From NCBI GenBank assembly GCA_964036155.1, contig OZ038423.1, positions 71,501,249 through 71,565,248 on the forward strand: a stretch of 64,000 nucleotides of DNA, written 5' to 3'. The translations under genes were made by a program, and so were the position numbers. Below the pieces are notes generated by a model that was given only the letters and a program-made list of their open reading frames with translations, ran no database searches and was not told where the DNA came from. Shown in pieces: positions 24,435-36,997 of this stretch. The DNA is from Diploscapter coronatus. Lineage: Eukaryota; Nematoda; Chromadorea; Rhabditida; Rhabditidae. Within the stretch, counting starts at the first letter, position 1; each line of letters opens with the position of its first letter.

Positions 24435-27400
24435 TGCTCTCATCAAAGAGAACCATCTGCGTGGTCGTCGGCCCTCGCTGCCCTGTCTTCTGCCACCCAT
24501 CTCCGACTGTGAGGAAGACGTCGGCAGTCCGATGAGCAGCATCGGCAAAGTCTGCCAGAGACGACCCAGTCTCATCGATACATTTCATGTAAGATTTCTT
24601 CTTAAGCATCTTATTCCCATTCATTTGACACTTTATCCTGGCAATAAAAATTGCCAAATTTGCCATTCTTGCCTAGAATGCGAGTAAATCAATGTAGATA
24701 GAATCAGAAACGAAAAGTAATAAAACTATCAAATTTGCTGTGTATCATTTTACAGTAAAAATGAAGGTCACCAGAAGGAAAATACAACTTGGTCCTTGAA
24801 AATCTAATTATGGCGAATTTCTTAAACCATCTTTCTCGGTTGAAGACTGTCTCTTGATATATTGAACATTCGAGTAACAATAAAAAGTTCTCCTAATTTG
24901 CGTAAAATTTCAAGCATTAGTGGAGGAACTTCATAAGAATTACCTTTCTTCCGTACGCTAATGTTCTAAAAAAGTCTCATTACAGAAAACTGTGACCTGT
25001 AATTCTTTTAAACTCAATGATACACTTGCATTCCTGGCCTATCGTAAAGGCATTCGTGAAATTACTCTTTTGTAAAGGTTATCATTTTTCTTTGGAAAAT
25101 TGGTGGATTTTACAATATGTCTGGATTCCATCCATTTGTCTTCGAGAATATGCGCGTATGCGCATTAGGGATATTTAGGCATTTTGCTTAGCTGCCTGTC
25201 TGCGCCTGTTCATAATTGGCCCATCCCTTCCTTCCTTCTTTCCTTTCCTCTCCTTTCCTTTTAGGGATGTGAATCACACGCGCCAACAGCCACTGTCAGT
25301 GTTTACAAGCGCGCAGCCTGAATTAGGTCGGGATGAGAGAATAGGAATAGGGCACTGCGGGGATGACCAAGGACAATTCAAATTCATAAATAGATATAAA
25401 GCTCTGAAATGTCTCTTCACTTCACCCATCGCATTCCTCGATTATCACATTTTCTCGCATTCGACTCGCATAATGCAACTAAAAGGGGAGCGTCTTGTCT
25501 TCGAACTTCATTGCATAAAATTCGCCATTTTGAAGGATAGATGATGTAAATAGTCTGAGATAATTTACAGCCTATATGATTTTCAGTCGCTACACATACC
25601 CGCATCAGAAAGCGTAATTTTGTTGATTCCCGCGAATGCAAAAATGATAAATAACACGAAAAGGATAAAAATAGCGCCGCGAATTTGGGGGATTTGCGAA
25701 AAAAAACGCGCATAATTACGAAACAGCTAAAAGAAAATAAGAAAAAACAGTATATAACAGGAAAGATCAGCGTTTATTTTTCAGAATGGCAACGACTCAA
25801 ACCACTTTATGCATCCTGTAGATTATGTCGTATTCCACGCTTACTATCAGGTAAATTTTATTTTTTTCGAAACTGTTCTGTTATGTGTGAAAAATTCCAA
25901 TTATTATCCGAAAGAATTTGTCCAAAACGATAATTGAGTTGATTTGAGAAAAAAAGATTCCGGTCCTTCACTCAAAAATCCAGTCCTCAATCTTGCGCTC
26001 ATTTTTCCATAAAGTGAAGGTCGATCTTTTGATATCATTGAAAAATATTCAGCGAGTTTCACTGATAATTTATTTAACGAATTTTAAACCTTCTGAAACC
26101 GGCCAAAGATTCTCGCTTCTGCATTTCTATCAGCACACAAAGTTCTAAATAATTCAAGCCAAAATGGCCTCTTTTCAGGATCACGACGAGAGCAACGAGA
26201 TTATTCGTGTCTACCCTGGGATGCGGCTCTACGAAGCTTTCGAAGGTAAGCTCATTCTTTTCAATAAAAGTCGATTTATTCTTCTTCAGAATCCTTACGA
26301 GCTAGGGGTCTGACTGTGAACGATGTTTGCTTTTTCGTCGACAAGAGTTCTACCCCTATTCCTGAGAATTCTGATGCGCAATGGCTAAGCGGACGGAAAA
26401 TCAATGTTCGAAGTAAGAGAACTTGCTCAACATTTTTCAAATTTATTTTTGCCTAAGCCCCTATAGTCTTATTCTTCTGCAAAGTATTCCTATTTATGAA
26501 ACATAAACCGAAAATCACCATCATTTGCTACGTTTGACCACAAGACAGGTCATTTTCATCATCCATTTCTGCCTGTATCCCTATTTTCCTTCATTTCCTT
26601 TCTTCTCCTTCGTTCCACTTTGCGAATCTCTTTCCTTCTTCTCTTTTGCATATTCATATCCCCTTCCTTTCTCCTTTTTCCTTCTCATTCTTTCATTTCA
26701 TAAAGACGTTCGAGTTTACTCAGAAATTCACGAGGCAAATTCTTCCTTCATTTCATTTTTTTTTGCAATTTTTCGCCATCAACCTATCTGCCTCTGAGCA
26801 TATTCAACATTACGCGCACTCCATATGAACATGCGATATTGCGTTTTTTTGTTAATTTTTAGTCTCCAAATACTTTGGTCCCAAAATTTGACCTGTCCCT
26901 TCGAATCATTTTTCCTATTTTCTTATTCTGTTTGAGAACAAAGTAACTACTTGCATTCCATTGAAATTGCGATATCGCGGCTCTCCTCTCTCACAGTCAC
27001 AGTAATAGTCCCTCAAATCTCGTAAGCGAATCACCATAAAACTATCCCCGAGTTTGCTTCTTCACCCTCTTGCTTTATGGGCCATTATCGTTTATTTTTT
27101 CGACGATGGGGAAATCTCCGTCAAAATTTGATCTATTAGGCGAATGGGAATTGGAGCCGAAATGCTGACGGCAGTGGAACAGAGCAGCAGATGTGTTAAT
27201 TGCTCAGGGGCGGGGTCGTGGAAAAACTAGGCTCTTCCTCTAGAATAACTACTGCTGAAGGACACACACACACACACACACACACATGCAGTGCGGGGAA
27301 AATATTCGCAAAATGTGAGGGTGGATAGAGGAGAGACCAAGGCGCAGAGAAGAAGATGAAAACGAACGAGTTCGACCTCGCTCTGCTTCGCTTTTCCAGC

Positions 27401-30400
27401 CCGTATTTCGTATTCTTCACATACTGTGTTCCTCGAAGTAAAATCTCAACCTTTCAATCGTCACGAATCGGCTGATATCTCTGGGATAACAACATTTTGA
27501 AGCGCTTTCCCCAAACTTTAGTGATGATACTTTCGATATTCTTCTTTCAATTTTGAAATTTAGCGATCTGTCTAGAGGGCGCAAGTGGGTATTGAAGCGT
27601 AAAGCATGAATGATGAAAATTATTCCATAAGAAAGCCCAATTTTCTGATTCTGCGACTTTCTAGCGTTTTCGAAATGGGTAATTCCATGAAAAGTTGTGA
27701 TTTTTTTCCGAACTACAATTTTTCCTAACATTTTTGCAAAGAAAGTCCCCTTGAAACTGCTTTATATTTGAGATAAACCTAAGTGACAAAGATCGCTTTA
27801 TGAAGTTTGCTTCAAAAATTTGACTCCACTTGCGCCCTCGAGATATATCGACTGATTTCGTTCCATTGAAAGTTTCCCAATTTCCACCATAACTTCCCCT
27901 TTTTTCTCTTGGTTTAGGCTATTCACTTTTTCCCTCGAATGCAGTAAAATGGCTCGCAATTTCGATAGAGTCTGCGCCTTATGTCGGTGTTGTAATCCGT
28001 TCTTTTCTATGAACTGAGTTTTCGGTCACGTTCTGGCTCAATATGAAAATTTTCGATCCCACCCTCACTTGCTGTAAACATTGTCCCTCCCTCAGGGCTA
28101 TGATCAAAAGATGTTGACTTTTAAAATACAGCGAATGCTGGAAATGAGATTTTTCAATAGGAACCCTCGTTCACCTTGCTCTTTCTGTTCCTTCCATTTT
28201 TCAGCCTTTTCGCATCTGCTCGGGACCAGCCCCTTCTTTCGTAAATATCATTTCATCGCGTGTTTCGTAAGGCGCAGAAAATATCCTCCTCCCGCTTCCT
28301 TTCATTTCATTTTACATATTTGGATATGCTTTCCCTTCAACGAAAAACCTGTTGATATTAAAATCGCTGATCTCAAATATTGCACATCTTGCGGGGATCT
28401 TCTGGAATTCATTTTTGCTGCTTTAATAACCAAAAATCTGCTTCATCGCTGAAGTTTCATTGAAATTTGGCAATGGAGCAGATCTTCCGATTTTTCGATC
28501 TGCAAAACTCCTTTGTTGTGGTTTTAATTTGGCACATCTGTGTGTGTACGCGCGCGCGCGCGTTTCCTCAGAGCCATTACCACCATCCCTCAGCCCTTGG
28601 TCTGTCTTTCCTCTTCCCATTTTCCCTCTTCTCATTTTGATGCCAGCCACACAATCCGAGGCCTGTCTGTCCTTCCTACTCCTATTCCCTTCCGTCGTCA
28701 TTATCCTGTTCACTGAGCGATATCGACTCGTGCGCGATTTTTGCCAGAAATTTTCTTTCTTTCTCTCCCTTTTCTGCCCTCAGGCCACGTTTTCTCTTCT
28801 CTCATCTCCTATCTTCTATCTCTTTTCCTCAGATTCTATGCTACTTTTTGCCTGTTTCTTGTATCCCTACAATGTACGATAACAATGCGATTGAATTGAT
28901 CTGTCAGTCGGCTGGCAATAGAGGGAATTCTAGCATATCTGCCGCATTCAATCATTCATCTCTCATTCGTGATTTTAAAAGCACTTTTCTTGATTTTCAC
29001 TTTCTAATTTTTAGAAATCTAAAGTTAATTCCATTATTATTCTCTATGTCTGAATGAGTAGAACGCATTTCAAGTTTGATATATTAAACTAGATCCAAAA
29101 TCCCGTCGCATCCTCTTTGCCCATCTAATATTTTATCATCCGTCTGCAGAATGCTAAATAATTACTTATGGATTTGTGAGTTGGTGGGTTGTGCGGGTCC
29201 GCGCTCCTGTACACAAAAACAACAGCCGACCAGTGTCTAATGAGTTTAGGCATTTCTCGTTTTTCGTCGTTCCCCTCTTTCCTTACGCGTTTTCATATCT
29301 GTGACCTACTATTTGTGCGGATTTAATATGTCCAGACTCGTAGGCTCTGTTTCATCGTTTTCCATCGAGTTCTTTGAAAAATTTGCCCCCAATGTTATTT
29401 CCAAAGTGGCGCGTATTTTCCAAATGTTTCCCCTTTTCAGATATTATTCTGCTCTCTGCAATTGTATTCCAACATTTTGTGTGGGAATCTGAATCTGCAA
29501 GCCCCATTTTATCCATTTTGTCGCTGCTCAGTAATTCCAAAAATCTCTTCTTCCAAATTTGTAGTATTGAATTTCCCCCTTCTCTCGCTGACACGACCAT
29601 GTTTCTTGTGTTACGGTGATCTCTCCACATTAGGCGATTATTTCAAATTACCGATCACTTCTTAGGAAGTTCAGCGTAACTATTCAGTAAGATGAACATT
29701 TCCCTATCTTTCGAGATAATAACTTTTAGCTAATTGGATTTCTCTTAGCAAATTTCTAGGGTGGGTATTAAGATTTTTCATTATCTGTCACTATTAGATT
29801 ATTTATTTTCCAGACAAACAGGCTAAAGCCTAAAAACCCTATCGAAATACGAAAATATCTCCTCTCAAACTTCAATCTCATCTATTTCTTCTCATAGAAT
29901 ATTTGTACACGCATATCGATATATTCCTGCGCTTGTGAGAAGTGGCTTTTTGCATCATCATCTCGTCTTGAATCTCTCATATTTGGTGATCTCTCTCCCT
30001 CTCTTCCCTTCCTAATTGCCTTTCCTCTATCCACACTTTGTTCCTTTCCTTCCCCTTCCTCAAAAAAGGCGCTTTCTTGTTCACTCGTCGCCCCTCGGGC
30101 CTCTCATCTGCTGGTCTGTTCCGAGGGCTATTTTGGACGACTCCAAAAAAGGCAACAAATCCAGGCACAATCACTGCATTGCATAGTGAATGATGAATTT
30201 GCCAAAATCCCTACAGAAAAATGAAACTCAAAAATCAACACCCTTTTTTAATTCGGCGCTTGCAAAATATCTCCACTACATTCTTCTACTGCTATTCTAA
30301 AAAGGACGAGCTTTTGAACATTAATCACCAGAGTAAACTTGTCGGGGGTGTCCGATTTGTTAGTTTTGCTGATAGAACATGACCGTTCGAACCTAGATAA

Positions 30401-33400
30401 TCCCTTTTCTTAGTTTTGTATTTTGCTTAAATATACTCAAATTGGGTACTCTGATCATTAGTTAAACTCATCACGTAGCCATATACAGCATCTCTATGAG
30501 TTTTGTCTATTCAAAATCGCTAATCACTAAGATTTTTAGTGAGTTTTCGTTATGTGCTACTTGGAAAAGTAGTTAATTTGACGAATGTCCAGAATTCCTC
30601 AAATATTCCCAACTTTCAGGCCGAAGTCTGGTTCAGCCGACAGGAACCACGGGTGGAATGCGAGCGATAGCGCTTGGCGGTGCGGGCCGGCAGCGGAGCG
30701 TCGCTGCGGCTGGCGGGTCGTCCACAGACGAGTTGGACCTGAGACCGAGTCGGAAGATGAGTGCAGAGGCCATGAGCAGGAAGAGCTCGTTCGTCAATTC
30801 CAAATTGGTAAGTTCCATCTTTTTCACAATTTGTCTAACACTTCTATATATGAGAAAAAGGACTCAATTGCTTCAAAAATTCTAGAATTGGAAATTTTTC
30901 TCCATACTTTCACCGAATATCGTGATAGATCCAGATTGTGTGCGTATTTTGAATCGAGGAAGTCGCTATTTCCATCGTCTTCATCTAAATGCTCGAACTA
31001 TCTATGAATTTTTAATGTTTTCGTTTTATGTTGCAAGAACGCGAGCGAGAGCGAAATTTTCGGTGAAATGGTTCAAAATACACCAAATTAGTGTGAAAAA
31101 TACCTGAATTAAAGAGTAACTGGAAAATACGAAACGTTAATACATACGAAATACTAAAGATCAAGATAGGAAAAGAACCTGTAATTTTTCATTGCTATTT
31201 GGTTTGCCTTATAATTGCAGGCTGGATGAGTCTTACAAAGCTCTAACCTTGATTTCGCGTGCATTCCTCACGACAATTCACACAATTCGCACAAACCTAA
31301 CAGAATTTCCGTTTTCTCACTCGTCGCGTCCTTCCTCATGCGAGAGCGCGATCATTACGTTTCAAACCTAGAAAACTGGAAAAGGAAGCAGAAAAACGAG
31401 GGAAATGGAACAGAAAAGCCTCGAGTCTTGTTTGCAATTTCGGAAGACATGACGTAATTTACTGCAACAGGCGAAATTTTACGAGACGCGCGCATATTTC
31501 GACTCGAATGGAAGATAATTAGCTTTGCGAAACAAGAAACAAAAATGCTATGTTTCTTTGGAGGAAAACAATAGGATCAAGCTGGGGCGGAAATTGTTTT
31601 CGAAATTTTTCTAAGGAATCTATGGTCATTTTTGCTAGTTTGTCGAAATTTGACGTCTTCTATCTCATTCACTATTTGAATTTTATGAAAATAGAAAATA
31701 TGAAATGATTGAGAAAAATGATTAACTCCCAGATGCACCGATCCAAACAATCAGAACGAGGCTCCGGAGAAGTGGACGGTCGTGGAGACTCACCACATTT
31801 CGATGAACCATCATGCAGCGAAACTCAAACTGAGGACACGGGAGGAACGAGACGAGGAAGATCCGTCGGACCGAGTCGAATGACACTATTCTTTGGAAAG
31901 GTATACAATTACTCGGAATTTTTGTCATATTTTTACGAAGTGTTCTTATTATATTTTCTATTGTACGCCTAGACTAGATTTAATTCAATTTGGAGCGAGA
32001 ATTGGTTTAATGATACGTAATATTAGTGGCTCAAAATATCTCCGATTTTGAGGGAATATGAAATATACAAAAAAAATATGAATTTTGAGGAAAAGAACGA
32101 AATGATCAGTCGATTGAACTCTCTTCGGGATGCGCGCAAAGATCGACATGTGGGCATCGGAGAGTTGGAAGCAAATTGGACCGACATCGTCAAGAAGGAA
32201 GGGCTCTCGAGGCGATGTGCAGAGCAGCAAGCTGCCATTTGGGAAATTGTCACTACTGAATATAGATATTTACAAGTATTTATAATAGTTGATCTGACTG
32301 ATTTTTCCGGATAATATTTAGCTACTACGAAACATGGACGATCTTCGGTTTTCATTCACCGAGCTTCAAAAATCGGGATTTCTGAAGGATATCGACGTCG
32401 ATCGCGTTTTCGTTAATTACTCGGAAATCTATCACTGGAACTTGGATGCCTTGTGGAGGCGATCTATTATACCGATGCTGGAGAAGGCTAGGTAAATTTT
32501 AGTTTCAATTTGGAAAATGTGTTTATATTTTAGAGAAGACGGCTCCCTTCTGGATCCATCCTACTTGAAAGAGGCCTTTGATGACATAACGCATTGGTCG
32601 CAGGTCTACATCAAATTCAATCTGGAACACGATTACTGTCACACGTACACGCAGAAGAAGCAGAAGGAGCACGAATTATTCCGAGAATTCGTATACGTAA
32701 GCATCATTTTAAGCAGCTCGAGAATGAAACATGAATTCAGTGGGCTGAATCTCAAGAGTGCATGCGGAGGCAGAAGTTGTGTGACACGTTGACGTTGCCG
32801 ATGCAACGGTTGACCAGATACAGTCTTCTTCTAAAGGTGAACTAAAGCGCGGATGTTTAAAGATTTCACAAACTAATTCTTTCAGGCAGTCCTTCGAACC
32901 TGCTCCGATGAAGATGAGCGTCGCGCCGTCCAAGAAATGGTAGAGAGAGCTGATGCTGCCACCCAACAGCTCAACTTCGAATTGAACAACAACGACCTTC
33001 GCCTGCAAATGGCTGATCTAATGACTACCATCGATGGCTACGACGTAGTGGATTCTGATGAACATTACAAGCTTTTTGGCACCCTGCCCAGATTGGACAT
33101 AGAAGCTCCTATGCCTGGACTGCTGGCACCGCCGAGGTTCAGAAGGGTGTTTCACAAGGGCGATTTGAAGATGAATGACAGTCGGGGGAAGCAGAAGGTT
33201 TTCTTATTTTCAGATTTTTTTTTTTTTAAATCACTATCCTTCAGACTGAACAAGTTCATTGCTTCATCTTCACGGATATGTTTCTGATCTGCAAAATGTC
33301 AGGGAAGAAAGACAAGCTGCGAATCATCCGACCTCCGATCCACATCGCGCGAGTTGTGTATCATAGCTTCCCTGAGCCTAACAGTAAGCAATTTTTTAAA

Positions 33401-35045
33401 ATAAGCAATAGGAAGTAAAACCTAAAAGTCGTTACTCATTTCTTAAATGACACGGGAGTTTAGTTCGCGATTTTCAGACGGTTTCTACCTGTGTGACATG
33501 AATGAGTTCGGAAGACCTAATGCAATGTATCTGATGTACACAAGCGGATTCGATGAGACCAAGAGATGGCTAGAGATTCTGCACTTTGTTCAAAATGAAT
33601 ACACTCGATTGTACACGGAGGCAAATTATGGACAGGGCTATGATCATATGTTCGCACTGGAGGAGATGAGAAGAAGGTGGAAATGGAGGAAAAAATTCCA
33701 AAATCACTCTTTCGATTTCAGATCTTACGGTATCCCTCCCGCCATCCCAATCATCCATCGGAAATGCAGCAGTGTGGATTCCCAGTCTTATGCAGCTTCG
33801 GCAGCACCAATCTACCCTCCACATCTCAGCTATATGCAACGAAACGCGACGACCATTTCTTCTGCAGAACAACTCGACAGACAGATGGATGGAAGCGGAA
33901 AGGCTCACACTGAGCGGATGGGACTTATCTCAAAGCATAAGCTGAGCATCGCAAGTGGACCACCAACGACTTTGAGCACCTCGAAGAGCAGCGTGGATTT
34001 GAGGCTTGCTGTTGAGCGGGAAGAAGGTAAGAAAACTGCATCTTTCTTCCAAAATACCCTATTTTAGATAAGCGAGAGCGCTCCAACTCGACGGAGGTAG
34101 ACGCCCCTAAAGACATCAGAAGTCGATCACATAGCCGCGAGAAGAAATGCATGAATAACATAAAACCTTCGATCGAATTGGACGATGACGGAGGTGAAGA
34201 CACTCCCAAGGCTATCGACATCAACCCAACTGAGGCGGAGGATGGATCCGGCACTGCCCAGGGCAGGCGTTTCGAGAAGAGATACCACACCGCGGATGGG
34301 ATTGACGTGACGAAGCCGAAGGGCACGAATGGAGTCATCGGGGCTGGGATCTTGAAGAGGTTCTCGTGGAACGTCAGCTCGGCGGTTGGAGGAAGTAGCA
34401 GGAAGATTAGTGCGAAGTTAGGCGAGGTACTATTTTCTTCGAGAAACAGAACACCAGATTGAAACTTCAGCACTCACGTCGGTTCTCTCAGGCTTCTACT
34501 AACGCGTCGAACGAATCTTTTGGAAGCTCGACTTCGGGAATTTCGAGTGGGAGCGACAATATTTCAAATATTCATAATAGTGATACGGTAAATCAATATT
34601 ACTCTTAAAGAAGAAGAAAGAATATTTCAGAAAACCCACATTTCTACGGTAGCTGTGAATGAGCTTCCCGAATCACCGTCCTCCATTCCGACTCCCTCTT
34701 GCACGTTGAACATTTCTCTCGACACGCCTACGCAATCTGGCTCAAATGAATCTACCGCTTCGGAAACCCCTGCAACAGTTGCAACTTCAAACACCTTAGC
34801 TCCGCCTCTTCCGGATGGCCCACCTCCGCAAGCGGCAAGTCCAGTGCCAAGAGACCAATTGATGGAGTACATCATGCAAAATGATTTGGAAACTTCGTGA
34901 GTAACCACCTTATTGATTTCTTTGTGTATATCTTGTCAATGTTTCGAATTTTATCTAATCCGGAATAGGGCTGAGGTTTCTGTATTTTTATCACTATTTT
35001 ATTATATTTTGTTTGTTTGATGTTTTTTTCAGTTCGAAACATTGA
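24435..35045 (+). CDS. rhgf-2: PLEKHG5/RHGF-2-like RhoGEF (RBD-like, DH, PH), 5' end open
   Basis: Exons 24435-24588, 25785-25850, 26179-26245, 26290-26412, 30620-30807, 31733-31900, 32090-32275, 32322-32491, 32534-32696, 32741-32836, 32886-33197, 33245-33383, 33478-33676, 33722-34026, 34068-34426, 34471-34587, 34631-34896, 35033-35045 give 1029 residues beyond the start exon(s). Order: Ser/Arg-rich head; ubiquitin-like RBD ([18 protein letters not shown] to [10 protein letters not shown]) in the exons at 26179-26412; basic linker; DH domain from about 32180 to 32985 with the conserved helix [18 protein letters not shown] domain from about 33080 to 33600 ([24 protein letters not shown]); then a Ser/Pro-rich tail. 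Such proteins load GTP on RhoA-class GTPases; worm RHGF-2 acts with Rho kinase in epidermal contraction (remembered). The exon at 34471 has a second in-frame acceptor at 34491. The symbol is tentative. Confidence 0.85.
25785..25850 (+). other. 22-codon cassette-type exon in the RhoGEF head
   Basis: Bounded by TTTATTTTTCAG and CAG/GTAAAT, open, phase 0 at both ends and 66 nt long, so its inclusion or skipping keeps the frame between the exons ending at 24588 and starting at 26179. It codes [20 protein letters not shown] then YQ. Whether it is constitutive or alternative cannot be told from sequence. Confidence 0.6.
27262..27286. repeat. (AC)n microsatellite
   Basis: About 12 uninterrupted AC units inside a RhoGEF intron. 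Confidence 0.95.
28549..28562. repeat. (CG)n tract following a TG run
   Basis: Seven CG units after GTGTGTGTA, an alternating purine-pyrimidine tract of the kind able to adopt left-handed DNA, within a RhoGEF intron. Confidence 0.9.
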
Positions 35046-35055
35046 TGGTATGTAT

Positions 35056-35120
35056 TCCGAGTACGTAATAATGCTCTTCTAAATATATACTATCTAATTT
35101 TAAATATTACGTACTCAATT
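35056..35120 (+). other. Stem-loop in the RhoGEF 3' UTR
   Basis: GAGTACGTAATA (35059-35070) and TATTACGTACTC (35105-35116) form a perfect 12-bp stem with a 34-nt AT-rich loop, starting 14 bases after the RhoGEF stop codon. It could act at RNA level or be chance; nothing more is visible. Confidence 0.45.
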
Positions 35121-35633
35121 TATCTTAATGATGGATGGTTGAGGTGATTTTATTAACGAATTCAGAGACGTTTGATGTTGGCTGCAAGTGATTGTCAGCT
35201 GCCAGCAATGCAGTGTCAAATACCAGTCGTCTTTTTAGTTGCATTTTGGTACCTTTTTCGTTTCTGTGCAAATTTCCCTCTGAAGTCTACGAACCACGTT
35301 TCCTTTCTGTTTCTTCAAAATCAAGAACTTTCAGAATTTGTATTATTATTTTTTAAGTTTGAAATTCTGAACATTCCTGACCAGCGTTTCGGACCCTTTC
35401 TTCTATCTAACTTTGTCTTTGTTGTAGTTTCTCATTTAAATTTTCAATTTCAGTATTATCGGTTCCTTATTTGTCAAACAATGTGATATTTGTGTCCAAT
35501 TTGGGCAAATTTTTGTGATGTCTTAGTTTTCAGAATTTCTATACGTACTCTCAAATTTCGAAACTCTCAATCCAGAAATCCTCAAAATTTCGTGTTCAAT
35601 TTAAAACGTTTGATTATTTTCAATCAAGCAGTA

Positions 35634-35997
35634 CAGGATGGTCCGCGAAGTTTTAAACCCATTTTCGTTGAATCACTTTTTTCTGGAGTTGTATTTCAAG
35701 AATTCCCAACTACTTTTATTCTATTCGATGGAATACGCAAGAAAATGTATAATTTTACCTTAATCCGGAGCGACCTGTGCCCGAAAGACCTCAGGCTGAG
35801 TGTTAAGCAAAAACAGAAATTTTACCTCGCCACGATATGACCAGATCTGCCCGTATATGGAGACTGGGTAAAACCATATATTTTCGTGCGTGTCTCACCG
35901 AGTGGAATAAAAGTGTAGTTTGAAGTTTCTTGAAATATATACAGCTCCAGAAAAGTTATTCAACGAAAATAAGTTTAAAGCTTCGTGGACCATCCTC
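35634..35997. mobile_element. Mariner-type MITE, 364 bp
   Basis: Inverted termini of about 69 bp start CAGGATGGTCC and end GGACCATCCTC, with recognisable pairing through the TTCGTTGAATCA and CTGGAG segments. Both ends abut a TA dinucleotide (35632-35633, 35998-35999), the usual Tc1/mariner target duplication. The interior has no plausible transposase frame, so it is non-autonomous. It lies downstream of the RhoGEF gene. Confidence 0.8.
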
Positions 35998-36476
35998 TAT
36001 TTTCCTCCAAAAATGTTATGCAAAACCATTTATTGATAAAGAACATTGCATATTGTTAGTGACCGATAACTTGGAACAAAGAAAAATGAAGCGCAATTTT
36101 AATGCACAGAAATTAGCGCGTTGTTCGCAACAAACCTTACGACAATTCATCAATTTAATGAATGGACGTGACGACTATTTGTAGATGCTCAATGCATACT
36201 TTGCGTATTCGAGTTTGTGCGTTGTTTATTCCGTTTCAAGTTATCGGCCATCTACAATGACATTTTGCCTCCATCCAAAAATTTCATTGCATTAATTAAT
36301 TTCACGATACTAGATCACATTTTATCTGTATTATGATGAAAGTAGGCTATAACTTTTACGGTATGTTCTGCATTTGCGAAACATTGAAATTACTGAATAA
36401 ATTTCTATTTTTAAATTTCTTCTAAATCAATGAAGAAGATGTCTGATTGTAGGAGGATTTGTTATATTTTGATACT

Positions 36477-36532
36477 GGGGTGGGACCCAAATAAAATTAC
36501 TGTGACAGTAATTTTTATCTGGGTCTCACCCC
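36477..36532. repeat. Near-perfect palindrome, 26-bp arms, 3-nt loop
   Basis: Arms 36477-36502 and 36506-36532 pair with one to two mismatches and one bulge, centred on TGA. Terminal bases are GGGGTG and CACCCC. No protein is encoded. Confidence 0.85.
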
Positions 36533-36934
36533 TGCTTGAAAATATATTTTATAGACTTCATGCAGCTGGATTTAAAATAGCCGGTGCAATTTTTGTTTGA
36601 AACAAAAGGTTAACCTCTTCGTTTAGGAGAATTTTGAAACAATTAGTCTCCTAATAGTATCACCAGGTCTGATTGACGACAGCAGGATAATTGTCAATTA
36701 GTTTCCAATTTTCAAACAATGAATCTGTTTATTCTTTTAGAAATGGTATAAAGCTATTTTCGGCGATAAATTTATTAGGCATTATATGCACGTGTGAAAA
36801 TAGTGAGATCTAAATTGGTTCGTGAAAATTCCATCATTTTGAACTTAGAAATTCAGAGAACTATTAAAGCTATAAATGACAGGAATGAAGGCTGTGCAAA
36901 TGCATATATATTTTAATAAACAAATAATACTTTT

Positions 36935-36997
36935 TCCCAAATCGACGAGACTTTTATCTGTGCGAATCGTACAGATAAAGGTCTCGTCGATTTGGGA
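36935..36997. repeat. 27-bp hairpin with 9-nt loop
   Basis: TCCCAAATCGACGAGAC begins the left arm (36935-36961) and the right arm (36971-36997) is its complement with a single T/C difference; the loop is GCGAATCGT. The structure would fold as DNA or RNA. No ORF spans it. Confidence 0.9.

Larger units (their letters stand above)
26413..30619. other. 4.2-kb pyrimidine-rich RhoGEF intron with simple repeats
   Basis: Between the RBD exons and the linker exon. I found no exon with matching phase. It contains an (AC)n run at 27262-27286 and a (CG)n run at 28549-28562. Open frames here are Ser/Phe/Leu-rich and look compositional. Confidence 0.5.

Noticed and set aside
14391..24588. Direct splice from exon 14391-14445 to exon 24435
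   Set aside because: The donor leaves phase 1 while the acceptor exon needs phase 2; the join would break the RhoGEF frame.
28460..28882. 140-codon frame with hydrophobic and Ser-rich runs
   Set aside because: Intronic CT-rich sequence with a CG microsatellite inside; no acceptor or donor of matching phase.
35490..35840. 116-codon frame across the MITE
   Set aside because: No transposase motif such as a DDE triad; it spans the element border, so it is not its gene.
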